From: an uncultured Neisseria sp.
Lineage (GTDB): Bacteria; Pseudomonadota; Gammaproteobacteria; Burkholderiales; Neisseriaceae
Reading direction: 5' to 3'
Assembly (NCBI GenBank): GCA_937919795.1
Contig: CALFOA010000439.1
Location: forward strand, 1 to 10,521
Length of the DNA stretch: 10,521 nucleotides
The translations under genes were made by a program, and so were the position numbers. Shown here piece by piece: positions 1 through 6,318 of this stretch (position 1 is the first letter of the stretch; each line of letters opens with the position of its first letter). A model generated the notes under the pieces. That model worked only from the letters and a program-made list of their open reading frames with translations. It was not told the DNA's origin and did not search any database.

Positions 1-166
1 GGCTTTCTTGGTATTGTTGGGTGTGGTGAATCTGGTGGTGGCTTATCAATTCAGCCAGCAGGCTTGGGTGAATTACAAACTATTCGGTTCGACGGGTTTA
101 ATGATTCTGTTTATGTTGGCACAGGGCTTTTATCTGAGCCGCTATCTTCCTCAGGAGAATAAATAA
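1..166 (+). CDS. yciB: Septation protein A (YciB/IspZ), C-terminal part only
   Basis: The gene is cut by the window edge; reading frame 2 is open from base 2 to a TAA at 164-166, giving 54 C-terminal residues. They form two hydrophobic segments (starting AFLVLLGVVNLVVAY and STGLMILFMLA) joined by a short polar stretch, and end with RYLPQENK. The segment QQAWVNYKLFGSTG and this ending match my memory of the C-terminus of E. coli YciB, an inner-membrane protein with about five helices implicated in septation and envelope integrity. The stop overlaps the next start by one base (TAATG), so translation is probably coupled to yciI. The assignment rests on the C-terminus only, but both the motif and the neighbouring yciI support it. 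Confidence 0.85.
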   Translation, partial: AFLVLLGVVNLVVAYQFSQQAWVNYKLFGSTGLMILFMLAQGFYLSRYLPQENK

Positions 167-474
167 TGAGTAAAACTTATTTTATGTTGTTGGCAACCGA
201 TGCTGAGGGGGCGCACGAGGCGCGTATGGCGGCTCGCCCAGCGCATCTGGAACGCTTGGAAGCTTTGAAGGCGGCAGGCGACTTGCTGACTGCGGGGCCT
301 ACCCCTATGCCGGAAGAGCCGGATCGTGTATCGGGCAGCCTGATTATTGCTAAGTTTGAAGATTTAGATGCCGCACAGGCTTGGGCGGAGGCGGATCCTT
401 ATGTGGATGCCGGTGTGTATGAAGAGGTATTGATTAAGCCTTTTAAAGCGGTTTTCGAACCGGTTTTGAAATAA
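166..474 (+). CDS. yciI: YciI family protein
   Basis: This 102-residue protein covers the whole YciI family length. RPAHLERLEAL (residues 24-34), GDLLTAGP (38-45), AAQAWAEADPYVDAGVYE (69-86) and KPF (91-93) are the family signatures. His27 and Asp39 are candidates for the conserved His/Asp pair of the family. YciI proteins are small ferredoxin-like alpha/beta proteins of the dimeric barrel type; the cellular role is unsettled, and some relatives are dehydrochlorinases. There is no signal peptide, so it is cytoplasmic. The start is supported by AGGAG at 153-157, eight bases before the ATG, and by the one-base overlap with the yciB stop. bolA follows after 13 bases. yciI next to yciB is a conserved arrangement, also known in enterobacteria. 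Confidence 0.93.
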   Translation: MSKTYFMLLATDAEGAHEARMAARPAHLERLEALKAAGDLLTAGPTPMPEEPDRVSGSLIIAKFEDLDAAQAWAEADPYVDAGVYEEVLIKPFKAVFEPVLK

Positions 475-487
475 TCGGCAGGATGAA

Positions 488-784
488 ATGACAACGACGG
501 TAGCGGAGCAAATAGAGGCCTGTCTGAAAACGGCTTTACCAATCGAAGTGTTTGAATTGGCGGACGACAGCCACCTGCATGCAGGCCATGCGGGTAACCA
601 CGGTGGCGGGCATTATCGGATATTGGTGGTGAGCCCGGCTTTTGCTGGAATCGGGCGTTTACAACGGCAACGCATGGTGAAACAACCACTGGCAGACTGG
701 TTTGCCGACAACCGCATCCATGCCTTGAGTATTCGTGCGCTGACGCCGGAAGAATATCAAAGTGAACAAGAATCTGTATCCTAA
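488..784 (+). CDS. bolA: BolA family protein
   Basis: This 98-residue cytoplasmic protein has the BolA fold layout: an N-terminal helix (residues 4-15), strand FELADDSH (22-29), a His-rich loop with H29, H31, H34, H38 and H42, strand YRILVVSPAF (43-52), then LQRQRMV (58-64) and the conserved IHALSI strand with His78. BolA proteins partner monothiol glutaredoxins in iron-sulfur cluster handling, and the loop plus the C-terminal His are cluster ligands in characterised members; BolA also affects cell shape and stress responses in E. coli. Where E. coli BolA has RHRM, this one has RQRM. AGGA at 480-483 precedes the ATG at 488. An in-frame start further upstream is not needed for the domain. It lies in the operon between yciI and the PPIase-like genes; an 11/12 DUS match lies inside it. 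Confidence 0.92.
   Translation: MTTTVAEQIEACLKTALPIEVFELADDSHLHAGHAGNHGGGHYRILVVSPAFAGIGRLQRQRMVKQPLADWFADNRIHALSIRALTPEEYQSEQESVS
517..528 (+). other. Near-match DNA uptake sequence inside bolA
   Basis: GGCCTGTCTGAA matches the window's uptake sequence TGCCTGTCTGAA at 11 of 12 positions (first base G instead of T) and is followed by AA. It encodes residues in the N-terminal helix of BolA. Its upstream context AGGCC resembles the AG-type DUS in the same way the intergenic copies resemble the AT-type. It may work weakly in DNA uptake or be coincidental. Confidence 0.45.
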
Positions 785-813
785 TAGTATGTAATACCTT
801 AGAGAAAGAGAAT

Positions 814-1689
814 ATGATGAAAAACATTCGTTTGAGTGCTTTATTGTTGGCTGCTTTATCAGGCAGTTTGATGGCGCAAACTGTGGCCACGGTAAATGGC
901 AAAGCCATTGACAGCAGCGAAATTGATGCGGTGGTGCAAAACTTGAAACAGGGTAATCCGCAATTGCAAGATGGCCCTCAACTGCGTGAGGAAATCACCC
1001 GCCGTTTGGTGGTGAGCACCGCAGTGGCGCAAGAGGCGCGCCGCTTGAAACTGGATCAGAGCAATGAGTTCAAACAAATTTCTGATCAAGCATTAGCCAA
1101 TGCCAAGAAAGACGGCGCCGACAAAAAGCCTACTTTCAAACAGGAATGGGCATTGTTCCAAAATGATTTACTGAACCGTGCGTTTATGTCGGATGTGCTG
1201 CAAAAAAATCCGGTTGGTGATGCGGATGTGAACAAGGCTTATCAGGATATGAGTGCTTACTATAAAGGTACGCAGGAAATCCAGTTGGGTGAAATCATGA
1301 CCCGCAACGAAGCGGATGCGAAAAAAGCGTATGACGAATTAAAAGCGAAAAAGTCGTTTAAAACCGTAGCAACCAAATACACCATCAACGAGCAGGCGAA
1401 AAAAACCGGCGGTATTGCGCCCGGCTATATTCCGCTGAAAGATTTGCAGCAAACCGAACCGGGTTTGTTTGAAGCCATCGGCAATTTGCCCAAAGGCAGC
1501 TACAGCGAACCGATGCGTAGTCAAGATGGTGCGTTGTTTGCCATTTTTTATGTAAACGACAAGCGTAACGTGCAGTTGCCGGCGCTCAATCAGATGAAAG
1601 AGGGTTTAGCGGTGCAATTGGAACAGGAACGCGTGGCCGCTGCGGTGGACAGCCTGATGCAAAAAGCCAAGGTTCAACCTGCCAAATAA
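814..1689 (+). CDS. Exported PpiC/SurA-like peptidyl-prolyl isomerase or chaperone
   Basis: This is a 291-residue periplasmic protein. Residues 1-21 are a signal peptide (MMKNIR, then a hydrophobic core ending SLMA), with mature protein beginning near Gln22. Residues 22-150 form the helical SurA/PrsA-type chaperone domain opening with VATVNGKAI, and residues 154-255 a parvulin-like domain: QLGEIMTR, a helix with repeated Lys/Ala, FKTVATKY, GG at 199-200, GYIP (204-207), LP.G.YSEP and ALFAIFYVNDKR. Canonical PpiC domains start with a catalytic HIL; here the aligned segment is GEIM, so isomerase activity is uncertain and a holdase role is possible. The family includes Campylobacter PEB4, and Neisseria homologues were annotated as cell-binding factor. 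ATG 814 follows a purine-rich AGAGAAAGAG; ATG 817 is an alternative start. It is followed by a paralogue. Confidence 0.87.
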   Translation: MMKNIRLSALLLAALSGSLMAQTVATVNGKAIDSSEIDAVVQNLKQGNPQLQDGPQLREEITRRLVVSTAVAQEARRLKLDQSNEFKQISDQALANAKKDGADKKPTFKQEWALFQNDLLNRAFMSDVLQKNPVGDADVNKAYQDMSAYYKGTQEIQLGEIMTRNEADAKKAYDELKAKKSFKTVATKYTINEQAKKTGGIAPGYIPLKDLQQTEPGLFEAIGNLPKGSYSEPMRSQDGALFAIFYVNDKRNVQLPALNQMKEGLAVQLEQERVAAAVDSLMQKAKVQPAK

Positions 1690-1720
1690 GTAAGCCGATT
1701 TTTAGGGAACAAGTAAGAAT

Positions 1721-2479
1721 ATGATGAACAAGAAAGTAATGGCCAGTGTTTTGGCTTTGTCGTTGGCCGGTTTGGCGGTAGCGGCGCAAGCACCTCAGAT
1801 TGATAATGCCCGCGTGGACAGCATGGTTAAGCAGGTTTTGCAGCAGGCGGGGCAAAATCCGCAGATGCAGGGGCAGGTCAATGGTGAAACCATTCGTGCA
1901 CAAGTGATTAAAGAATTGCAGACGGTGGAAGTATTAAAAGCCGAGGCGCTCAAGGCCGGTTTGGATAAAGATGCGACGGTACAAAACGAATTGAAAAATC
2001 TGGAAGCGCAGTTTTATGCCGCCAAATATTCGGAACATCTGGAAAAAACCGTTCAAGTAGACGAAGCGGAAGCGCGCCGTACGTACGATGCGATGGCGAA
2101 AATGGTGCAGATCCAGCAGGTTAGCTTTAAAACCGCCGCCGAGGCGAAAGAAGCGCAAAACTTGCTGCTCAAAGGCTTGAGTTTTGCCGATTTGATGAAG
2201 CGTTATCCGAATGAAGAGCAGAAGTTTAACCAGTTTGTTGCCCCGCAACAGTTACCGCCGCCTTTTGCGACTGCGCTTGGCAATATGGTTCGTGGCGATG
2301 TGACGCATGAGCCGGTGGAATTGAATGGTCAGTTTTATTTGATTAAGTTAGCGGCCGAGCAGCGTAATCCGGAAATGCCGCCGTTTGAACAGGTGAAAGA
2401 TCAGGTTCTGCAACAGGCGAAACAGCAGAAAGTACAAGAGCAGATTCGTAAACTGTTGAAAGATAACGGTATCGAATAA
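1721..2479 (+). CDS. Exported SurA/PpiC-like chaperone paralogue with degenerate rotamase domain
   Basis: This 252-residue protein starts with a signal peptide (residues 1-21, LALSLAGLAVA) and has the same organisation as the gene before it: a helical N-terminal domain (about 25-120, rich in Gln, Ala, Lys and Glu), a short parvulin-like region (128-215: VQIQQVSFKTAAEAKEAQ, GLSFADLMKRY, then LPPPFATALGNMVRGDVTHEPVELNGQFYLIKL) and a C-terminal helix. The HIL catalytic start and the GG.LG loop of active parvulins are not recognisable, so it is more likely a chaperone than an isomerase. It may work with the upstream protein on outer-membrane or secreted clients (inference from tandem order). The gap is 31 bases, with AAGTAAGA before the start; ATG 1724 is an alternative. 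It is the last gene before the terminator at 2508-2566. Confidence 0.82.
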   Translation: MMNKKVMASVLALSLAGLAVAAQAPQIDNARVDSMVKQVLQQAGQNPQMQGQVNGETIRAQVIKELQTVEVLKAEALKAGLDKDATVQNELKNLEAQFYAAKYSEHLEKTVQVDEAEARRTYDAMAKMVQIQQVSFKTAAEAKEAQNLLLKGLSFADLMKRYPNEEQKFNQFVAPQQLPPPFATALGNMVRGDVTHEPVELNGQFYLIKLAAEQRNPEMPPFEQVKDQVLQQAKQQKVQEQIRKLLKDNGIE

Positions 2480-2507
2480 GTTCTTTAAAACAGTACGTTA
2501 AAACAGG

Positions 2508-2566
2508 AAATGCCTGTCTGAAAACAGTTGCGAGGGTTTGCAACATATTTTCAGACAGGCATTTTT
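2508..2566. terminator. Bidirectional terminator made of two inverted uptake sequences
   Basis: TGCCTGTCTGAA at 2511-2522 and its reverse complement at 2550-2561 form a perfect 17-bp stem (2508-2524 with 2548-2564) followed by T residues to 2566. The loop contains a further 5-bp stem, GTTGC (2527-2531) with GCAAC (2540-2544). It lies between the convergent stops at 2479 (+) and 2603 (-) and is A/T-flanked on both sides, so it can end transcription from either direction. Inverted DUS pairs used as terminators are well known in Neisseria. Confidence 0.9.
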
Positions 2567-2602
2567 GTGATGGTGGGTTTGCGCTTAGCTTAAAAAACCT
2601 CA

Positions 2603-4393
2603 CTATGGTGCAGAGGTTTGGCTCCACCAAGTCGACAGCGCCCAGTCGGTTGCCGCGTAATACTTGGGAGCTTTAGCCGGAACGCCCAGCGTGTCGCGGT
2701 AAATCACACGATAGACGTTGCTGTGCCAATTGGGAATCACCAAATATTGCCAACGCAACACGCGGTCGAGCGCACGGGCGCTGGCTACCAAATCTTCGCG
2801 GTTTTTAAAGCTGGCAAAGTTTGGCAACAGGCGTTCGATTGCAGGATCGCAAATACCGGCAAAGTTTCGGCTACCCGGCGTTTTGGCGGATTGGCAACTG
2901 TAATAATCAAATTGTTCGTTGCCGGGGCTTTGGGAGTTAGCGTATACCGTGGTGACCAAATCAAAGTCAAAATCATTGATGCGTTTTTGATAAAGTGCAG
3001 CATCGGTTACCCGTATATTTAAGGTGATGCCGATTTTGGCTAAATCACGCTGCCATTTCAACACTGCACGTTCAAAGTTTTTGCTGGGGGTAAGGTATTC
3101 AATGGTTACCGGTCGCTGGTTTTTATCTACCAGTTTGCCGTTCTGGTAGCGATAACCGGCGGCGAGCAGCAAGGCTTTGGCCTGCATCAGGTTGGGGCGG
3201 ATGCCAATAGTGGCATCGACGGTGGGCGGTTGCGGTACATCATTTTTGAATACGGCTGCGGGCAGGTGGTTTTGCAGCGGTTGTAAAAGTTCAAGTTCAC
3301 GCCCTTGCGGTTTGCCGGTGGCGGCCATTTCGCTGTTGGTGAAATAGCTGTTGCTGCGCCGATAAGCACTGTAAAACAGTCGCTCATTGATGCTCTCAAA
3401 GTCAAAACTCAACACCAAAGCTTGGCGTACGCGTACGTCTTGGAAAAACGCTCGCCGCTGGTTCATCACAAAGCCTTGCATCCCGGCGGTATTTTGATGA
3501 GCGAGTTCGTGTTTTTTTAGATGGTGGCGAGCCAACAGGCTTTCAGGGTAGGCGCGCGCCCAGTCGCGGGCAGTGGTTTCCTGGCTGAAATCGTAGCGTC
3601 CGCCTTTGATGCCTTCGATCCGTACCGAATTGTCGCGCACATAGCTGAAACGGATGCGGTCGAAGTTGTACATGCCTTTGCGGCTGGGCAGGTTTTGTGC
3701 CCAATAGTTTTTGTCGCGAGCAAATTCGCTTAAGCGGCCGCTTTCGGTGCGCGCTAAACGGTAAGGGCCCGAGCCGATGGGCGGGGTATTCGGCGCTTTG
3801 GCCAGGCCTTGAGGGTAGCTTTTGTGCGAGAACACCGGCAACTGGCCGAGGATCATGTGTAATTCGGCGTTGGGGTTTTTGAAGCGAAAGCGTACAGTGT
3901 GCTTATCGATAATATCGACTCCGGCCACATCCGCCCAGTAAAAACGGTGGTTGGGTGAGGCGGCCGGGTCTTGGGTGAGTAGTTTGAATGAAGTGGTTAC
4001 GTCCTGTGCCAACACCGGGTCGCCGTTGTGGAAGCGGGCTTTCGGATTGAGCCTGAAGATAACCGATAAACCGTCGGCAGCCGGTTCGATGTCTTCGGCC
4101 AACAAGCCGTACATGGCAAACGGTTCGTCCAAACTTTGTGCGGTCAGCGTATCCAAGGTGAGGCTGCTGATGCCGGCTTCGTGGTCGCCTTTTAGGGTGA
4201 ACGGGTTGAGCGTGTCGAAACCGCCGGTAATCGGCATCGTGAAGGTGCCACCTTTAGGCGCGTTGGGGTTGGTGTAGCCGAAGTGGGTGAAATTCGGCGG
4301 ATAGAGCGGTTCGCTGCCCAAGCTTAAGCCGTGGGCGCTCCAAGCGGCAACGGGCAGGCAGGTGAGGGTGGCGGCAATCAGTTTTTTGATCAT
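2603..4393 (-). CDS. yejA: YejA-like periplasmic peptide-binding protein of an ABC transporter (SBP_bac_5)
   Basis: This 596-residue protein begins with a signal peptide (MIKKLIAATLTCLPVAAWSA); Cys12 is not in a lipobox, so it should be soluble in the periplasm. It has the family 5 solute-binding layout: NAPKGGTFTMPITGGFDTLNPF (split by domain I, residues 44-65), ARFHNGDPVLAQDV (119-132), PPIGSGPYRL (204-213), NFDRIRFSYVRDN (243-255), VRQALVLSFDFE (322-333) and SNSYFTNSEMA (347-357). The last two blocks and ALDRVL near the C-terminus closely match E. coli YejA as I remember it, the binding protein of the YejABEF oligopeptide/microcin C importer. The permease and ATPase genes are not in this window, so it is an orphan here. 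Its leader has no clear Shine-Dalgarno; a DUS sits there instead. Substrate is inferred, not shown. Confidence 0.87.
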   Translation of the reverse strand: MIKKLIAATLTCLPVAAWSAHGLSLGSEPLYPPNFTHFGYTNPNAPKGGTFTMPITGGFDTLNPFTLKGDHEAGISSLTLDTLTAQSLDEPFAMYGLLAEDIEPAADGLSVIFRLNPKARFHNGDPVLAQDVTTSFKLLTQDPAASPNHRFYWADVAGVDIIDKHTVRFRFKNPNAELHMILGQLPVFSHKSYPQGLAKAPNTPPIGSGPYRLARTESGRLSEFARDKNYWAQNLPSRKGMYNFDRIRFSYVRDNSVRIEGIKGGRYDFSQETTARDWARAYPESLLARHHLKKHELAHQNTAGMQGFVMNQRRAFFQDVRVRQALVLSFDFESINERLFYSAYRRSNSYFTNSEMAATGKPQGRELELLQPLQNHLPAAVFKNDVPQPPTVDATIGIRPNLMQAKALLLAAGYRYQNGKLVDKNQRPVTIEYLTPSKNFERAVLKWQRDLAKIGITLNIRVTDAALYQKRINDFDFDLVTTVYANSQSPGNEQFDYYSCQSAKTPGSRNFAGICDPAIERLLPNFASFKNREDLVASARALDRVLRWQYLVIPNWHSNVYRVIYRDTLGVPAKAPKYYAATDWALSTWWSQTSAP

Positions 4394-4398
4394 GGTTT

Positions 4399-4410
4399 TT
4401 CAGACAGGCA
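4399..4410 (-). other. DNA uptake sequence in the yejA leader
   Basis: An exact TGCCTGTCTGAA on the minus strand lies only five bases before the yejA start codon. It is a single copy, so it cannot form the usual terminator hairpin. It occupies the position where a ribosome-binding site is expected. Confidence 0.93.
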
Positions 4411-4448
4411 TATCGTTATCAGCCCCATTCTACCGTGAAACCGATGCC

Positions 4449-4556
4449 TATAGCGAAAGTACTAAAAAACTGATACGGCGTTATCTCGCTTTGCCGTACT
4501 AACTGTACTGTCTGCAGCTCGCTGCCTTGTATCAATTCTTTATTACTTTCGCTATG
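4449..4556. mobile_element. Correia-type miniature inverted-repeat element (CREE), short form, diverged
   Basis: The element has 27-base terminal inverted repeats: ATAGCGAAAGTA... at 4450-4476 pairs with ...TACTTTCGCTAT at 4529-4555 at 24 of 27 positions. The outer flank starts TATAG on the left, while the right end reads CTATG, so one TA target copy may have mutated. The interior (TACGGCGTT, CTCGC, TTGCCGTACT, TGTACTGTCTGC, GCCTTGT) follows the interior of the gonococcal/meningococcal Correia element as I remember it, whereas the ends differ (TATAGCGAAAGTA instead of TATAGTGGATTAA). Length is about 107 bp, that of the short class lacking the internal IHF-site segment. It encodes no protein, and mobilisation would need a transposase in trans. 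It lies between divergent yejA and fabI. Confidence 0.82.
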
Positions 4557-4607
4557 TCTGTAAATGCTTTAAAAAAACGCTTGCAACAGATTGCGGCAAA
4601 CTTCGGC

Positions 4608-4613
4608 TATAAT
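4608..4613 (+). promoter_or_regulatory. Probable fabI promoter, -10 box
   Basis: A consensus TATAAT lies 42 bases before the fabI start. No good -35 is found at 16-18 bases; TTGCAA at 4581-4586 would give a spacing of 21. A 6-bp inverted repeat, ATTGCG (4590-4595) and CGCAAT (4622-4627), brackets the box and could be an operator or chance. The Correia-like element ends about 50 bases upstream. Confidence 0.5.
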
Positions 4614-4655
4614 GCAGTTATCGCAATTCTTCACAGATTCTAAAAAGGAATAAAT

Positions 4656-5438
4656 ATGGGCTTCTTACAAGGCAAAAAAATTCTTATTACCGGCATGATT
4701 TCCGAGCGCTCGATTGCTTACGGCATTGCCAAAGCGTGTCACGACCAAGGTGCCGAGCTGGCGTTCACCTATGTGGTGGACAAACTGGAAGACCGCGTGC
4801 GCAAAATGGCGGCTGAATTGGGCTCTGATTTAGTGTTCCGCTGCGACGTGCAAAGCGATACCGAAATCGAGCAGTTGTTTGTGGACTTGGGCAAAGCATG
4901 GGACGGCCTCGACGGCTTGGTACACGCGATTGCTTTTGCGCCGCGCGAAGCGCTTAACGGCGACTTCCTCGACAGCATCAGCCGCGAAGCCTTCAATGTG
5001 GCGCACGACGTTTCCGCTTACAGCCTGCCGGCTTTGGTGAAAGCTGCTCGCCCGCTGATGAAAGGCCGTAACTCTGCCGTGGTCGCGCTCTCTTATCTGG
5101 GTGCAGTACGCGCGATTCCGAACTACAACGTAATGGGCTTGGCCAAAGCCAGCTTGGAAGCCGCCATCCGCTTTACCGCGTCTTCAGTCGGCCGCGACGG
5201 CATCCGTTGTAACGGCATTTCTGCCGGCCCGATTAAAACATTGGCTGCATCCGGCATCGCCGATTTCAGCAAACTGCTGAACCATGTGGCCGAGCAAAAC
5301 CCACTGGGTCGCAATGTGACCATCGAAGAAGTGGGTAATGCCGCGGCGTTCTTGCTATCTGACCTTTCTTCCGGCATCACCGGCGAGATTACTTATGTAG
5401 ACGGCGGTTACAGCATTAACGCATTGAGCGAAGTGTAA
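4656..5438 (+). CDS. fabI: Enoyl-[acyl-carrier-protein] reductase (NADH), FabI
   Basis: FabI reduces trans-2-enoyl-ACP to acyl-ACP, the last step of each fatty acid elongation cycle, in the cytoplasm. The 260-residue length is typical. The divergent SDR nucleotide-binding motif [13 protein letters not shown] spans residues 13-25; the catalytic set is Tyr147, Tyr157 and Lys164 in [20 protein letters not shown] (145-164), with the YxxxxxxK spacing that separates FabI from ordinary SDR proteins. [13 protein letters not shown] (189-201) and the C-terminal VDGGYSI complete the family pattern. AGGA at 4646-4649 precedes the ATG by six bases. Residue 93 is Ala where E. coli has Gly. The gene is monocistronic: divergent from yejA, followed by a long hairpin. 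Confidence 0.97.
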   Translation: MGFLQGKKILITGMISERSIAYGIAKACHDQGAELAFTYVVDKLEDRVRKMAAELGSDLVFRCDVQSDTEIEQLFVDLGKAWDGLDGLVHAIAFAPREALNGDFLDSISREAFNVAHDVSAYSLPALVKAARPLMKGRNSAVVALSYLGAVRAIPNYNVMGLAKASLEAAIRFTASSVGRDGIRCNGISAGPIKTLAASGIADFSKLLNHVAEQNPLGRNVTIEEVGNAAAFLLSDLSSGITGEITYVDGGYSINALSEV

Positions 5439-5464
5439 ACAGCCGAATAGCGTAAAGAATGACC

Positions 5465-5521
5465 TTGCATACTACCTAAAAACGCGGTAATTGCGTTTTT
5501 GGGTAGTATGCAAATCTTTTT
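5465..5521 (+). terminator. Long hairpin after fabI, probable terminator
   Basis: TTGCATACTACCTAAAAACGC (here at 5465-5485) is complementary to 5493-5513 over 21 pairs, with one T-G wobble and a 7-base loop (GGTAATT). ATCTTTTT follows at 5514-5521. It starts 26 bases after the fabI stop. The stem is longer and less GC-rich than usual for an intrinsic terminator. Confidence 0.7.
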
Positions 5522-5655
5522 GGCGGCGAAACTGATTGTTTAGGAACTTTAATAAACGATAAGGTATCTAAGGCCAAATCATCGGTTTTCAGTTGAATAT
5601 GGCCGTGAAAGTTAACATTTCCAAGATTTTGTGCCGTCTTTTGGAAAATATTGTT
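5476..5655 (-). pseudogene. Possible decayed reading frame, unidentified
   Basis: One minus-strand frame stays open for 59 codons (stop TAG at 5476-5478, upstream TGA at 5656-5658) without an ATG. Its protein-like run includes GHIQLKTDDLALDTLSFIKV and PKQSVSPPKRF. An ATG in a neighbouring frame at 5657-5659 starts MKQYFPKDGTKSWKC and stops at 5612, so a single frameshift would join the two. No ribosome-binding site precedes that ATG, and the frame runs through the fabI hairpin. I do not recognise the product, and chance is a fair alternative. Confidence 0.2.
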
Positions 5656-5797
5656 TCATGGCTGTGGTTTAGAGTTTTCGATAGGGGTCTTAGCCCGTTT
5701 GGTTTGCTCAAGAAAAGCACTCTATAACCAAAGCCGATTTTGTTTTTCACTATTCAAAATATGAATATTTATCTTTAAAAAAGTAAGGAAATATAAA
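5522..5797. other. Intergenic region upstream of mscL
   Basis: Apart from the possible decayed frame and a weak promoter, I see no gene, RNA or repeat in this AT-rich stretch. It ends with the mscL ribosome-binding site AAGGA at 5785-5789, eight bases before the ATG. The 120 bases before the gene are free of strong hairpins. Confidence 0.6.
5699..5728 (+). promoter_or_regulatory. Candidate mscL promoter
   Basis: TTGGTT (5699-5704) and TATAAC (5723-5728) are separated by 18 bases, matching sigma-70 boxes at four and five of six positions. It would give a leader of about 60 bases before the mscL ATG. Confidence 0.35.
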
Positions 5798-6232
5798 ATG
5801 TCATTAGCTCAAGACTTTAAAGCGTTTATCATGCGCGGCAATGTGGTCGATCTGGCTGTCGGTATGGTAGTCGGTACGGCGTTCAGCGGTATTGTGAAAT
5901 CATTGGTGGACGACGTGATTATGCCGCCCATCGGTTTGTTGATTGGCGGTGTGGACTTTTCTAACCTGTTTTTGACCTTAAAAGACGGCGCTAATGCACC
6001 GGCAGAGGGTTATGCTTCATTGGCTGCCGCTAAAGCAGCCGGTGCGGTGACTTTGAATATCGGTACCTTTATCAATACCGTTATCAGCTTCTTGATTATT
6101 GCTGCCGCTATTTTTATGGTTATTCAATTGTTGAATAAACTGCAACGCAAACAGGAAGAAGAAGCGGCGCCTGCCGGTCCTTCTGAAGAAGTTTTGCTGT
6201 TGCGCGACATTCGTGATTCTTTGAAAAAATAA
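5798..6232 (+). CDS. mscL: Large-conductance mechanosensitive channel MscL
   Basis: MscL forms a pentameric inner-membrane pore that opens under membrane tension and releases solutes on hypo-osmotic shock. The 144-residue protein has the N-terminal amphipathic helix (FKAFIMRGN, 7-15), the pore-lining TM1 ([19 protein letters not shown], 15-33) with Leu19 and Gly22 at the gate, [11 protein letters not shown] (41-51), a periplasmic loop (52-87), TM2 (about 90-112) and a C-terminal bundle ending [15 protein letters not shown]. Residue 23 of the gate is Met rather than the Val of E. coli. The loop is rich in Ala ([12 protein letters not shown]) and accounts for most of the extra length over E. 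coli MscL. It stands alone between its own leader and terminator. Confidence 0.97.
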   Translation: MSLAQDFKAFIMRGNVVDLAVGMVVGTAFSGIVKSLVDDVIMPPIGLLIGGVDFSNLFLTLKDGANAPAEGYASLAAAKAAGAVTLNIGTFINTVISFLIIAAAIFMVIQLLNKLQRKQEEEAAPAGPSEEVLLLRDIRDSLKK

Positions 6233-6250
6233 TCCGTTTAGGCACAACAC

Positions 6251-6286
6251 AAAAACCGCATTCTAAAAGGAATGCGGTTTTTTGAT
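6251..6286. terminator. Terminator between mscL and hslO, bidirectional
   Basis: AAAAACCGCATTC (6251-6263) pairs perfectly with GAATGCGGTTTTT (6270-6282) over a 6-base loop, with T residues following on the plus strand and the A-run giving T residues on the minus strand. It lies between the convergent mscL and hslO stops and contains no DUS. Confidence 0.88.
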
Positions 6287-6295
6287 TTAGAAAAA

Positions 6296-6307
6296 TGCCT
6301 GTCTGAA
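6296..6307 (+). other. DNA uptake sequence between mscL and hslO
   Basis: This exact single TGCCTGTCTGAA lies next to, but outside, the terminator stem and 11 bases from the hslO stop. Confidence 0.93.
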
Positions 6308-6318
6308 AAATCTGCGGT

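Noticed and set aside
572..613. His-rich loop in BolA as a novel metal site
   Set aside because: The HAGHAGN...GGGH pattern is common in betaproteobacterial BolA proteins.
399..908. 169-codon minus-strand open frame opposite yciI, bolA and the first PPIase gene
   Set aside because: It is antisense to three well-supported genes, has no recognisable domain and no ribosome-binding site.
2618..3022. 134-codon plus-strand open frame inside yejA
   Set aside because: It is a shadow of the strongly supported minus-strand binding protein.
4932..4934. Ala at FabI position 93, where changes of E. coli Gly93 give triclosan resistance
   Set aside because: Ala at this position is natural in many FabI proteins, including triclosan-sensitive ones such as that of S. 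aureus as I remember it, so no resistance is implied.
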